From Acidobacteriota bacterium (GTDB lineage Bacteria; Acidobacteriota; Holophagae; Holophagales; Holophagaceae): a stretch of DNA of 64,000 nt. The position numbers and the translations under genes were made by a program. The notes beneath the pieces were generated by a model. It was not told the origin of the DNA. It searched no databases and was given only the letters and a program-made list of their open reading frames with translations. How positions within the stretch are numbered: position 1 is the stretch's first letter; each line of letters opens with the position of its first letter. The stretch lies in contig JACPUT010000002.1 of NCBI GenBank assembly GCA_016192145.1, positions 434,001 to 498,000 on the forward strand, written 5' to 3'. Shown here one piece after another: positions 1 through 9,125 of this stretch.

Positions 1-116
1 CAAGCGGACCCTCGAGAGTCCTCTTGGCGCCGCCTCCGAAGGCAGGCCCAGCTTCGCTGGACCTGGGGCCGTAGGCCCGGATGGCCTTGCAGACTGGCCG
101 AAGGCAGCCTGCTTTT

Positions 117-144
117 CTTGGTGACCTTGGTGCCTTGGTGGTTC
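117..144. repeat. Tandem-word repeat arm at window edge
   Basis: The word CCTTGGTG is repeated about three times in tandem and ends in GGTTC. It resembles one arm of the tandem-word hairpin elements seen elsewhere in the window. No matching opposite arm is visible in positions 1-117 or just downstream, so a partner, if present, lies left of the window. The remainder of positions 1-222 shows no gene I can support. Confidence 0.5.
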
Positions 145-222
145 AAAAGGAGGCGTTCATGCCCCGGGGTGCCCTGCGGGGTGCGGGGTCTGCGCCGGGC
201 CGTTTTCTTCGACCATTGGCGC

Positions 223-1947
223 GTGCTTGCATCGAAGCCAAATGAAGGAACGGATCCCCGTCTCACCCGCATCTCGTTCTGGCTGATGTTCGCCGGGTGC
301 CTCGGAATGGGACCCATCCTCGCCCAGGAACCTGTGCTCCACACCTGGCGCATGGATCACGGCCACTTGGAGATCTCCGAAGGCGCGTCCGACTCGCCCC
401 TGGCGGTGGGCTCCCTGCAGAAACCCTTCGTGGCCCGGGCCTGGGCGCACGCCCATCCGGACGCTCCCACGCCCCGCTTCGCCTGCTCTGGCGGTGGCGC
501 CTGCTGGCTGAAGCCGGGGCACGGCGAGCTGGGCCTCGCCACCGCGCTCGCCCGCTCCTGCAATGCCTATTTCCGCCAGTTAGCTTCGGCCACGCCCCCC
601 GAGGCCCTGGCTGAAGCCCTTGGGAGCGCGGGCTTCTCGCCGGCCCCCACCACGGCCGAGGAAGCCATCGGCCTCGCCGCCCCCAACCTCCTGCGCATCC
701 ATCCTTCCCGGCTGATGGAGGCCTATCGCGAGCTGCTGCGGGATCCCTGGGCCCAGGGCGAAGGCGTCCGGCGCGAGGTGCTCGCGGGGTTGCGGGAGGG
801 CGCGCGCACGGGAACCGGGGTCGGCGTGGGGGCCTGGGGCCTATGGGTGAAGACGGGCACCGTCCCCCTGGATGCCCAGCGCACCGTGGGCTTCGCCCTG
901 GCGCTGGATGAGGGGGGCCTGGCGATGCTGGCCCGCCTTCGCCCCGGCACCGGGGCCCAGGCGGCCGCGGCGCTGGCGGCGCCCCTGGCCGCCCGGCGGC
1001 CGGGCACGCCCGTGAAGCCTCCGGCGAGGGGCGACGTCACGGTGCGCCTCTTCGATCTCCTGCCTGCGACGCGCTTCACCGTGCGCAACGTCGGCACCAC
1101 GCCCCTCCCCGATGGCCGGGGTTTCCTGGGCCCCGGGGCCTCCCGCCCCCTCCAGCCGGGGGATCGCGTGGGGCCGGGCCCGCTGGAGCTCCGTGCCGAG
1201 GCCCGGGGCCTGCGCCGCCGTTTCACGGGCCGCCTGCAGGTGGCGAATGGACGCCTGCTCGCCACGCTCTCCCGCCGGGCCTATGCGGAGGGCGTCCTCG
1301 CCGCGGAGCTGCCTCACGGTTCACCGGCGCTGCGGCTGGAGCTGGGCGCCGCCACGCTGCGCTTCCTCGCCCAGGGCCGCCGCCACGTGGACGCGGACGT
1401 CTGCGACAGCACCCACTGCGCCTGGTTCGTGGGGCAGGGCCCGCGGCTGGATTGGACGGATCCCGCCCGGGCCCGGGAGACCCGCGAAGCCGATCCGGCG
1501 CCCCTGGCCGATGCCGATTGGGAGCGCATCGAACGCATGGCCCTGGGGCCCGGCCCGTCGCTGTGGTCCGCCCACTGCGGGGGCTCGCCGCTCAGCACCC
1601 GGCGCGTGTGGGGATTTGGCGAGGCCACGGCAGCCCCCTGCCCGCGGCATCCAGGCCCAGCGGACACCTGGGTTCGCACCTGGGGCCGAGCGGAGCTGGA
1701 GAAGGCCTTCGGTCCGGGCGTCGATGCCATCGCCTTGACGCCGGAACCCGGCGTGTGGGGGTTAATTCTCACCCGCCACGGCGTGCGGAGGACCTTCGGC
1801 TTCGACGAGGCCCACCGCCGCATCGCGGGCGTGCTGGGATGGGATGCCCTGCCGAGCCCTGCGGATCGCCTCGAATTCACCGCGGAGGGCGTGCGCCTCC
1901 AGGGCGCCGGGTCCGGGCACCGCGTGGGGCTGTGCCTCGGGGAGTGA
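223..1947 (+). CDS. Penicillin-binding-like (SxxK) domain fused to SpoIID domain, exported
   Basis: Probable bifunctional peptidoglycan enzyme acting outside the cytoplasmic membrane. The N-terminal part has the three serine penicillin-recognising signatures in order: SLQK (Ser at base 412, about residue 64), SCN (base 556, residue 112) and KTGT (base 850, residue 210). From about residue 330 to the end it matches the SpoIID family: an AEL with a candidate catalytic Glu near residue 362, DVCDSTHC, then SAHCGGSP followed by VWG, and a terminal GHRVGL. SpoIID of Bacillus is a lytic transglycosylase acting on glycan strands lacking peptides. The start is uncertain: GTG at 223 gives a basic n-region before the hydrophobic segment ISFWLMFAGCLGMGPILAQ; ATG at 286 and TTG at 118 are alternatives. 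No clear ribosome binding site is visible. The usual EALKAQAVAART stretch of SpoIID is degenerate here, so activity is not assured. Confidence 0.75.
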   Translation: MLASKPNEGTDPRLTRISFWLMFAGCLGMGPILAQEPVLHTWRMDHGHLEISEGASDSPLAVGSLQKPFVARAWAHAHPDAPTPRFACSGGGACWLKPGHGELGLATALARSCNAYFRQLASATPPEALAEALGSAGFSPAPTTAEEAIGLAAPNLLRIHPSRLMEAYRELLRDPWAQGEGVRREVLAGLREGARTGTGVGVGAWGLWVKTGTVPLDAQRTVGFALALDEGGLAMLARLRPGTGAQAAAALAAPLAARRPGTPVKPPARGDVTVRLFDLLPATRFTVRNVGTTPLPDGRGFLGPGASRPLQPGDRVGPGPLELRAEARGLRRRFTGRLQVANGRLLATLSRRAYAEGVLAAELPHGSPALRLELGAATLRFLAQGRRHVDADVCDSTHCAWFVGQGPRLDWTDPARARETREADPAPLADADWERIERMALGPGPSLWSAHCGGSPLSTRRVWGFGEATAAPCPRHPGPADTWVRTWGRAELEKAFGPGVDAIALTPEPGVWGLILTRHGVRRTFGFDEAHRRIAGVLGWDALPSPADRLEFTAEGVRLQGAGSGHRVGLCLGE

Positions 1948-1953
1948 ACCGAT

Positions 1954-3000
1954 TCAGTAGCGCGCCAACGCCGCCTTCAGGACGCCGCGCAGGTGCGCCT
2001 TCAACCCGGCCGGACTTTCCACCACCGCATCGGCCCCGAACTGGAGGATGAATCGCGTGGGCGCGTTGAACTCCGTGGCCTTGAATTGGAGGAGCACGCC
2101 GGGCTGACCCTTGCGGGCCTCCACGAGCACCTCGGGCAGGGCGGGGGGCGTTTCGCGGATGAAGGCGGGCCAGCTCTCGCCGGTGATGCGCACGGCCACT
2201 TCGAAGGGGGGCTCGGCCGATACCCAGCCGCCGATCTGATAGTCCCGGGCCCGCTCCATGAGCGCGCGATCCGTGAGGATCCCCGCGCGGCCCGTGAGGC
2301 GGAGGGCCTCGATGCGGTTGAGCCGGAAGTGGCGGGGCGCCGACTGCTTCGTATCCCAGGCCAGGAGGAAGGCGCCGCCGGAGAACACGTCGTGGGTGAG
2401 GGTGTAGGGCACCACGGTGCGCGTGCTCTGGCGGCCGTTGGCCGCGATGTACTCCAGCTCGACCTCCCGGGGGCCGGAGGCGTCGCCCAGGGCGGTGAAG
2501 AGCCGCAGCAGCACGTCCCGATCCAGGGGCACCGCGTCATCGGCGGCGGCGCGCACGTTGATGTGATCCCGCAGCTGCTCGAAGAGCTGCTTGTCCCGGG
2601 TGCTGAGGTGCTGCTCCGCCAGCTCCCGCAGCGATTGCAGCGGCGAACTCCACGCGTCGCTGCCCGTGCCCTCCAGGGCCAGCAGGGCCACCTCCAGGGC
2701 CAGCCGTGCATGGGGCGTCACCTTGCTATCCCAGGCGGGCGCCTTCTCCAGCGCGAAGTGGATCACCGGCGCCTGGTTCCCCACCCGCTGGCGATCCTTC
2801 CCGAAGCGCGCGCCCTGGGCCTCCAGCACGCCGATGGCCCGATCGATGGTGCGGGGCGTCTTGCCCAGCGCCTCCGCCAGCGCGGCCTTGGCGATGCCCC
2901 TGGGGCCCGCGTCCCGGATGCGATCCAGGAGCTCCTGGAGGACTTCCCTGGCCACGAGCTTCCCGGTGTCGGGCTTGGGGGCCTTGAGGGGGCGGGGCAT
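1954..3000 (-). CDS. WYL-domain transcriptional regulator
   Basis: A 348-residue protein of the WYL regulator family. Residues about 12-75 form a winged-helix part (KAALAEALGKTPRTIDRAIGVLE), and the middle carries a WYL-like core (VELEYIAANGRQS, VVPYTLTH, then RHFRLNRIEAL). WYL domains sense ligands such as nucleotides or single-stranded nucleic acid in several families, often in DNA damage or defence control. The gene is divergent from addB-addA, so a role in controlling that recombination operon is possible but is inference. It ends 6 bp from the SpoIID-fusion gene in a convergent arrangement. ATG at 3000 is preceded by a GGAGGACCC-like site. A long open frame on this strand continues into addB territory; it is only an artefact of GC-biased codons. 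Confidence 0.8.
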   Translation of the reverse strand: MPRPLKAPKPDTGKLVAREVLQELLDRIRDAGPRGIAKAALAEALGKTPRTIDRAIGVLEAQGARFGKDRQRVGNQAPVIHFALEKAPAWDSKVTPHARLALEVALLALEGTGSDAWSSPLQSLRELAEQHLSTRDKQLFEQLRDHINVRAAADDAVPLDRDVLLRLFTALGDASGPREVELEYIAANGRQSTRTVVPYTLTHDVFSGGAFLLAWDTKQSAPRHFRLNRIEALRLTGRAGILTDRALMERARDYQIGGWVSAEPPFEVAVRITGESWPAFIRETPPALPEVLVEARKGQPGVLLQFKATEFNAPTRFILQFGADAVVESPAGLKAHLRGVLKAALARY

Positions 3001-3035
3001 GGGTCCTCCGGGAAGGGGATCACCATCCCATGAAT

Positions 3036-3050
3036 GGACATGGAATGTCC
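3036..3050. promoter_or_regulatory. Short inverted repeat in the WYL/addB divergent promoter region
   Basis: GGACAT and ATGTCC are separated by 3 bp in the 108-bp gap between the divergent WYL regulator and addB. The position suits an operator for the adjacent regulator, but six-base arms can occur by chance. Confidence 0.25.
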
Positions 3051-3108
3051 CATGCGCCCGTGGATGATGGAGGGTGGCGGGATCCCCCAAGGTCCGCCGA
3101 GGAGCTTC

Positions 3109-6015
3109 ATGAGCTACGACCCCATCGACGGCGTGCTGCTGGATGATCCCCGCCCCGCCGTGCCCGGGGCCGTGAGTCTCATGCTGCACCTGAAGGTGGC
3201 CCGGAAGCTGGCGAAGGCGCAGGGCCTTCCCCCGCCGGGGTTGAAGGCCCTGCGATCCCGCGCCCAGGCCTGCCGGGAGCTGGTGGCCCACGGGCTGTTT
3301 CCGGAGACGGTCCGCGGCCTCCACGCCTTCGGCCTCGACCTCGGCCCCTTGAGGGCGGTCCATAGCCTCGCCAACCTCATGTCCCACCTGGAGTCCTACC
3401 TCGCCGAGGTGGAGGCGGCGGGCTACGTGGAGCCGGAAGTGGCCCTCTGGCGGGCGGTGGATCGGGAACTGGCGGGCGGGCGGGGCCTCTGGATCGAGCG
3501 CACGGTGGAGGATGGCCCGTTGAGGGTGGGGATGAAGGAGCTTTCCCCCGTGCGGCTCCGGGCCCTGGCCTGCCTGCCGGCGCTGGATGGCGCCATCTTC
3601 TCCCTGGCCACGGATCGCGGGGATTCCGGGCTCTTCGGCAGCGGCCAGCCCCTGGTGGATTGGTTCCTGGGCGGCCTGGAGGAGCACGGTGCCGGCCTGC
3701 CCAACACCCTCCACCTGGAGGCCCCCGCGGGCTGGGGGGAGGCGCCCTGGGCGCGGGCCCTGGGGGAACTCTTCGAAGGCCCCCTGGCCCTGGGAGAACA
3801 CCGGGCGGTCTTCCAGCGAGCCCTGGTGGAGGGACCCGCGGATCTCCTGCGCCATGCGGTGGAGCAGGTCTGCGAATGGCTGGATGCGGGCATCGAGCCC
3901 GGGGGGATGACCCTCATCCACCCGGATCCCGCCGCCATCGCACCCCTCCTCGCGCCCTTGCTGGCGGAGGAGGGGGTGGCGCTCCAAGTGCGCGGCGGGC
4001 TCAGGCCCCTGCGGGACAGCCCCAGCTGGAGCCCCCTCTGGAGCCTGCTGACGGGCCTGCGGCGCCTGGATCCCTGCGCCCTGTCCGCGGGGCTGCGCGC
4101 CTCCCGGCAGAAGGACCTCCGGGCCTGGGCGGAGGCCCTCTCGGCCGCGGATCAGAACGGTCCCCAGGCCTTCGAGGGGACGCTCCTCCACTTGGGTGAA
4201 CGGACGCGGGCCCGGGCCGAGGGGAGCTGGCGGCACCTGGCGGACCTCAGGGCCCATTCGGACACGGCCGCGGGCTGGGCGGAGCGCCTGGAGGCCCTGG
4301 CCGCCGACCTGAGCCTGCCCACGGATACGGAGGAATTCTATGGGCCCTTGGGCCTGCTGAAGGAATCGTGGGGCGTGGAGCCGTGGTCCTTCCCGGAGAT
4401 GCTCCAGGCCCTGGAGGTCTTCCTGGAGGCGGCCCGCAGCGGCGAGGGGGTTTCCTCCGAAGGGGGCCTGCGCCTGCTCTCGCCGGAGGCCCTGCTCGAC
4501 GGCTGGTCCGGGGCCCAGGCCACCCTTGTACTGGATCTCTCGGAAGGGGCCTGGCCCGCGCGCCCCGCGGAGAATCCCGACCTCGACGGAGCGCGCAAGG
4601 CCGCCCTGAACCGGGCCCTGCTCGCCGGTTCCCGCGGCGCGACCGCGCCCTTCCCCCCGGCGCTCCAGCGCTTCTGGCTGCCCCGCTGCGAGCCGGGCGA
4701 CGCGATCCCCCGGGCCTTCCAACGGGAGGCTTACGCCTTCAGCAAGGCGCTGGCCCTGACGCGGGAACGCCTGGTGGCGCTGAGCCCCGCCCAGGATGAA
4801 GAGGGCCGCGTGAAGGCGCAGGGGCCCTTCTGGAACGCCCTGGAGGGCGCGGGCGAAGGTTCCCCCGATGGGGCCCGCTTCCACAGCCGCCTGCGCGAAC
4901 GGTGGGAGGCGCTCGCCGCGGATCCGGTGCGCGAGGCCCGGGCTCGGGCCACCCAGGCCCGCACGGCGCCGGAGGCGCTGGGGGCGGAGGCCCCGGACTT
5001 CGACCGGAGCCCCGGGTTGCGGGAGCGCTGGATGAAGGGGCGCGCCGCCTTGAGCCCCACGGCCCTGGAGGGCCTGGCCACCTGCCCCTTCCGCTCCGTG
5101 GCCGAGCGGGCCTGGGGCCTTCAGACCTTCGATGCCCGCAGCCGCCTCCGCATGGCGGTGGGCACCCTCGCCCATGCGGTCCTGGAGGCGGCCCTCCTGC
5201 CCTTCGTGGGCGTGCCGGACTGGCCGGCCGCCTTCAGGGAGGCCCTGGGGCTCACGCCCGCGGCGGGGCCCGAGGACCTCCTGCCCCACCTGGAAGCGCT
5301 CTGGCGGGCCGGTGCCCCGGAATGGTTCGCGGCGCTGCGGGACGTGCCCGAGGAGCAGCACCCGGTGCTGGCCCTGGACGTGGAAGCCCTCTTGCCCAAC
5401 CTCGCCGCCTACCTCCATGGGGAACTGGAGGCCGACGGCCCCACCAAGGATGAGCGGGCCTTTCTGGATCCGCAGGCGGCGTCGCTCACGGCGGGGTGGA
5501 CCCGGACCCTCCTGGCCCTGGAGGGCACCCTGGGCCCCGTGGCCCTGGAACTTGCACCGGGCCGCACGTTGCCGGTGGATGGGAAGGTGGATCGGCTCGA
5601 GCGCTGGGACCACGCCGAGGGGCCCCGTTTCCTCCGGGTGGTGGACTACAAAACTTCCAAGGAGGCCACGCTTGCCGCCTATGCGGAGGAGGAGGCGCCC
5701 TTCGGGGCCCACCTGCAGATGCCCCTCTACCTGCTGCTGGCGGAGGCCCTGTACCCGGGCCTTCCCGTCACCGCCGCCCTCGTGCCCCTCCGGGAGGAAT
5801 CGCCCAAGCCCGTCACCAAGCACCTCCGGGTGCTGGCGGCGGCGGGCCCCGAGGGGGCCTGGCGGGCGAAACTGCGGGCCAACCTGGCCCGACTGGACGA
5901 GCGCCTCGAGACGGGCGACTTCCCCCCCACGCCCGGGGATCACTGCACCCAGTGCGAGCTGGCGGCCCTTTGCGGGCGCCCGGTGGACGTGGGCGCCGAT
6001 GGGGAGGAGGCCTGA
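3109..6015 (+). CDS. addB: AddB-like helicase/nuclease subunit (Fe-S PD-(D/E)XK nuclease)
   Basis: Second subunit of an AddAB-type recombination complex that processes double-strand DNA ends for RecA loading. The protein is 968 residues, shorter than Bacillus AddB, with no obvious Walker A motif near the N-terminus. The C-terminal PD-(D/E)XK nuclease has VVDYKTSKE around residue 848. The four cysteines of the AddB iron-sulfur cluster are present: Cys659 (LATCPF) and Cys946, Cys949 and Cys955 (CTQCELAALC), the CxxC-x5-C spacing typical of the family. ATG at 3109 is preceded by AGGAG six bases upstream. The in-frame ATG at 3034 lacks such a site. The stop codon overlaps the addA start (TGATG), which implies translational coupling and equal subunit amounts. 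Confidence 0.85.
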   Translation: MSYDPIDGVLLDDPRPAVPGAVSLMLHLKVARKLAKAQGLPPPGLKALRSRAQACRELVAHGLFPETVRGLHAFGLDLGPLRAVHSLANLMSHLESYLAEVEAAGYVEPEVALWRAVDRELAGGRGLWIERTVEDGPLRVGMKELSPVRLRALACLPALDGAIFSLATDRGDSGLFGSGQPLVDWFLGGLEEHGAGLPNTLHLEAPAGWGEAPWARALGELFEGPLALGEHRAVFQRALVEGPADLLRHAVEQVCEWLDAGIEPGGMTLIHPDPAAIAPLLAPLLAEEGVALQVRGGLRPLRDSPSWSPLWSLLTGLRRLDPCALSAGLRASRQKDLRAWAEALSAADQNGPQAFEGTLLHLGERTRARAEGSWRHLADLRAHSDTAAGWAERLEALAADLSLPTDTEEFYGPLGLLKESWGVEPWSFPEMLQALEVFLEAARSGEGVSSEGGLRLLSPEALLDGWSGAQATLVLDLSEGAWPARPAENPDLDGARKAALNRALLAGSRGATAPFPPALQRFWLPRCEPGDAIPRAFQREAYAFSKALALTRERLVALSPAQDEEGRVKAQGPFWNALEGAGEGSPDGARFHSRLRERWEALAADPVREARARATQARTAPEALGAEAPDFDRSPGLRERWMKGRAALSPTALEGLATCPFRSVAERAWGLQTFDARSRLRMAVGTLAHAVLEAALLPFVGVPDWPAAFREALGLTPAAGPEDLLPHLEALWRAGAPEWFAALRDVPEEQHPVLALDVEALLPNLAAYLHGELEADGPTKDERAFLDPQAASLTAGWTRTLLALEGTLGPVALELAPGRTLPVDGKVDRLERWDHAEGPRFLRVVDYKTSKEATLAAYAEEEAPFGAHLQMPLYLLLAEALYPGLPVTAALVPLREESPKPVTKHLRVLAAAGPEGAWRAKLRANLARLDERLETGDFPPTPGDHCTQCELAALCGRPVDVGADGEEA

Positions 6016-9000
6016 TGCGCACCCTCGACCTGCGGGATCCCGCGATCCTCGAACGCTCCCTGGTGGTGAGCGCCAGCGCCGGTTCCGGCAAGACCTTCAC
6101 GCTCACGGTGCTCGTGACGGCGGCCTTGGGCCGGGGCGAACTCCACCCGTGGGAAGTCGTGGCCACCACCTTCAGCGAGGCCTCCGCCGCGGACCTGCGG
6201 GAGCGCCTGCTGCGCCCCCTGGACCTGCTCGCCGGGTTCGGTGAAGCCGCCTGGGCCGACATCCTTTCGCGCCTGGCCACGTCCGAACTGGAGGCGGCCC
6301 TGAAGGCCCACGCGGCGTCCCCCCGGCTGGCGAAGGCCGCCGGGGAGGTGGCCCTGGCCGCCGCCCACTGGGACGCCGCCCACTGGCGCAAGTCCCCCGT
6401 CATCGCGCAGGCCTTCTGGCGCAGCCAACGCCGGGAGGCGGAACTGCTCCAGGTCGCCACCCTCCACAGCCTGGCCCTGAAGGTGCTCGGGCAGGTGGAG
6501 GGCACCGACGATGCCCTGCATGACGTGGCCCATCCCGCGCTGCTGCGGCTCCTGCGGCAGACGGTGCGGGAGTCGCTGACCCTGCCGCCGGGGCATCCGG
6601 ATCAGGGGCTGGCCCGGCGCGTGCTCGCCTGGGCCGAGCGGAACTGGGAGGACCTCTCCGCCGCCCACGATGGCCACCGGGATGCCCTGGGCCACCTCGC
6701 GCCGGAGGACCCGGCGCCCCATCGGACGGCCTTGATGGCTGCCCTGGCCGCGGCGCGGGCGGCCCTCGCGCCCTTTGCCGCGGAGCCGGCCTCGGCCCAG
6801 GACGCCACCAGTTCCCAGCGGCGGCACTTCAAGCCCGAGCAGGTGCTGGCCGTGCCTTCCGCCAAGGCCGACCTGGCCACCCTGCTGCGCTGGGCCGAAG
6901 CCCAGAGCGGTCGGGCCGACGCTTCGAAGAGCTACTTCAACCCCGCCTTCCAGGCGGCCCTCGGCACCTTCCAGCCCGTGGCCGATGCCCTGGAGGCCTG
7001 GATGCGGAGCCTCCTGGTGGGGGCCCTCCGCCGCTTCGAGGTGCGCAAGGTGGAGGAGGGCCTGGCCACCTTCGGCGACCTCGTGCGCCGCGCCCTGGAG
7101 GTGCTCGAACGGCACCCGGAGGCGCGCCTGGCGCCCAGGCTCCTGCTCGTGGACGAGTACCAGGACACCAGCCGGGCCCAGGACGCCTTCATCGAGGCCC
7201 TGGGCGCCGCGCGCCTCGTGCGGGTGGGCGACGTGAAGCAGGCCATCTACGGCTTCCGGGGCGGCGATCCCACGCTGCTGCGCGGGCACCTGCGGGCGGC
7301 CGGGGAGGGGGCCTTCCGCCTGCCCGCCAACTTCCGCTCCACGCCGGAGGTGGTGGCCCTGGCCAACCGCTTCGTGGACGAGGTGTGGCCCACCCTGGAT
7401 CCCGAGGCCACGGACCTGGATGGTCACCAGATCGCCGCCGCGGCCCCCGGGCGGCCCGTGGGCCTGGTGCGCACCTCGGCGCCGGATTCCCGCGCGGACC
7501 TGCCGGCGCTGGCGGAGTGGATCGCGGGGCTCTCCCGCGCCGAGGGCTGGGATGATGCCCTGGGCCGCGCCGAGGGCGCCGGTCCGCGGCGCCGGGCCCT
7601 GCTGCTCAAGCAGCGCACGAAGCTGCCCCAGTTGCTCCGGCGCCTCAAGTCCCAGGGCATCCAGCCCTACGTGGTGGCCCGCTCGGGCTTCTGGGACAGC
7701 CCCGGCATCCGGCTGATCATGGCGGCCCTGGAGGCCGTGGCCCATCCGGAATTGCCGCGGCCCTGCGCCGTGCTCCTGCGCCAGGTGGTGGGCCTCCGGG
7801 ATCCGGAGCTCGCCGAGCTGGCGGGGCAGGGCGGCGCGCGGCCGGGCCTGCCGGGATTGGGGATGCTGGATCCGGAGGCCCTGCCGGAGATCCACCGGGC
7901 GGGGGCCCGGGAGCTGAAGGGCTGGCTGGACTGCACCACCCAGGAACTGGCCGGCCGCTTGCTCCGCCACGGCGCGCTGCTGGAGGCCTTGGCGGCCTTG
8001 CGGGTGCACGGCGAGCTGGAGCCGCGTCGCGCCCGTCGGAACCTCGCCGCCTTCCTCGCGAATCTCCTCACCCTCCCCGCGAGTCCCGCCGTGGCCTATG
8101 CCCAGCTGGTGGATGACCGGGGCGGAGGCGAGCGGGGCGACCTGCCCGCCGCCGCCGAAGGCGCCGACCTCCTCATCCAGACCGCCCACGCCAGCAAAGG
8201 CCTGGAGTACGAGGACGTGATCCTGCCCCTGCTCCATGGGCATCCCCGCACCCTGAAGAAGGGGGACCTCCGTTCGGATCCGGAAAGCGGCGAGCTGCTT
8301 CTGGCCTGGAAGCTGGGGAACCACGCCGGCGCCGCCTACACGGCCCTCAAGCCCCAGCTGGAGCGTCGCCAGCGGCAGGACGACCTGGATCTCCTCTACG
8401 TGGCCCTCACCCGCGCGCAATCGCGCCTCTGCCTTCTGCTGCAGGAACCCAAGGATGTGAAGGCGCCAGAGGACTCCAAGACCTGGGCCCAGTGGGGCCA
8501 GCACCTCGCTTCGGCCCACCCGGAGCTGTTGACGCTCAGCGCGCCGCCCGCCCTCGCCCCCCCCGCCCTGGAGCCCCCGCCGTCGCCCGCCCCGCCCCCG
8601 GCGCGGGCGCCCTTGGTGGAGGCCCTTCCCCAGGCAGGCCCCCACCCCGGCGAAGCCCGGGCCCGGAGCCGCGCGCGCGAGGAGGGGGAGGTCATGCACG
8701 CCTTCCTGCGGGACCTCCTCGTGCGCTGGGAGGACCCGGCGGCCTTCCAGGCCTGCCTGGAGGTCGCCCCCGCCATCCCCCGATCCCGGGATCGCGCCCT
8801 GCGCTTCCTCGCGGCCTTCGAGGCCCGGGGCTGGCGGCGCCTCCGCCGCCGCACGGAACTCCCCCTCGAAGGGGCCGCGGCCAGCGGCGGCGTGGGTCGC
8901 GCGGATCTGGTGGTGTGGGAGGCGGATCGCATCCACCTCCTCGACTTCAAGCACAGCCTCGGCTTCGGGCCGGAGGAGCTGGAGGTCTACCGCGCCCAGC

Positions 9001-9113
9001 TCGCTCGCTACGCGGACGTGCTCGCCCGCACCTCGGGCCTTCCCGTTTCTCGCTGGCTCGTGCCGCTCCGCGCCCCCGAGGGCGAGGCGCTGTTCGTGGC
9101 CGTGGAGGGGTAG
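6015..9113 (+). CDS. addA: AddA-like UvrD-family helicase/nuclease
   Basis: First subunit of the AddAB-type double-strand-break resection complex: 3'-5' ATP-dependent helicase plus nuclease, 1032 residues. Seen in order: Walker A SASAGSGKT near residue 20; Walker B/motif II VDEYQDTS at residue 380; motif III VGDVKQAIYGFRGGDP; a late helicase motif TAHASKGLEYED; and LLYVALTRAQ (motif VI). The C-terminal RecB-type nuclease carries Asp964 (GRADLVV) and Asp977-x-Lys979 (LDFKHS). The start is the ATG that overlaps the addB stop; the frame remains open far upstream, but that part is a shadow of addB. A proline-rich linker at about residues 840-870 separates helicase from nuclease. Confidence 0.9.
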   Translation: MRTLDLRDPAILERSLVVSASAGSGKTFTLTVLVTAALGRGELHPWEVVATTFSEASAADLRERLLRPLDLLAGFGEAAWADILSRLATSELEAALKAHAASPRLAKAAGEVALAAAHWDAAHWRKSPVIAQAFWRSQRREAELLQVATLHSLALKVLGQVEGTDDALHDVAHPALLRLLRQTVRESLTLPPGHPDQGLARRVLAWAERNWEDLSAAHDGHRDALGHLAPEDPAPHRTALMAALAAARAALAPFAAEPASAQDATSSQRRHFKPEQVLAVPSAKADLATLLRWAEAQSGRADASKSYFNPAFQAALGTFQPVADALEAWMRSLLVGALRRFEVRKVEEGLATFGDLVRRALEVLERHPEARLAPRLLLVDEYQDTSRAQDAFIEALGAARLVRVGDVKQAIYGFRGGDPTLLRGHLRAAGEGAFRLPANFRSTPEVVALANRFVDEVWPTLDPEATDLDGHQIAAAAPGRPVGLVRTSAPDSRADLPALAEWIAGLSRAEGWDDALGRAEGAGPRRRALLLKQRTKLPQLLRRLKSQGIQPYVVARSGFWDSPGIRLIMAALEAVAHPELPRPCAVLLRQVVGLRDPELAELAGQGGARPGLPGLGMLDPEALPEIHRAGARELKGWLDCTTQELAGRLLRHGALLEALAALRVHGELEPRRARRNLAAFLANLLTLPASPAVAYAQLVDDRGGGERGDLPAAAEGADLLIQTAHASKGLEYEDVILPLLHGHPRTLKKGDLRSDPESGELLLAWKLGNHAGAAYTALKPQLERRQRQDDLDLLYVALTRAQSRLCLLLQEPKDVKAPEDSKTWAQWGQHLASAHPELLTLSAPPALAPPALEPPPSPAPPPARAPLVEALPQAGPHPGEARARSRAREEGEVMHAFLRDLLVRWEDPAAFQACLEVAPAIPRSRDRALRFLAAFEARGWRRLRRRTELPLEGAAASGGVGRADLVVWEADRIHLLDFKHSLGFGPEELEVYRAQLARYADVLARTSGLPVSRWLVPLRAPEGEALFVAVEG

Positions 9114-9125
9114 CCCGGTACCGGC

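Noticed and set aside
1954-5943. A 4-kb open frame on the minus strand through addB
   Set aside because: Only its downstream third (1954-3000) is a WYL regulator. The remainder mirrors addB codons on the opposite strand, has low-complexity Gly/Arg/Pro composition and no family features.
5940-8954. A 1000-codon minus-strand frame opposite addA
   Set aside because: It is a shadow caused by G/C at third codon positions of addA; composition is Gly/His/Gln-rich with no domain.
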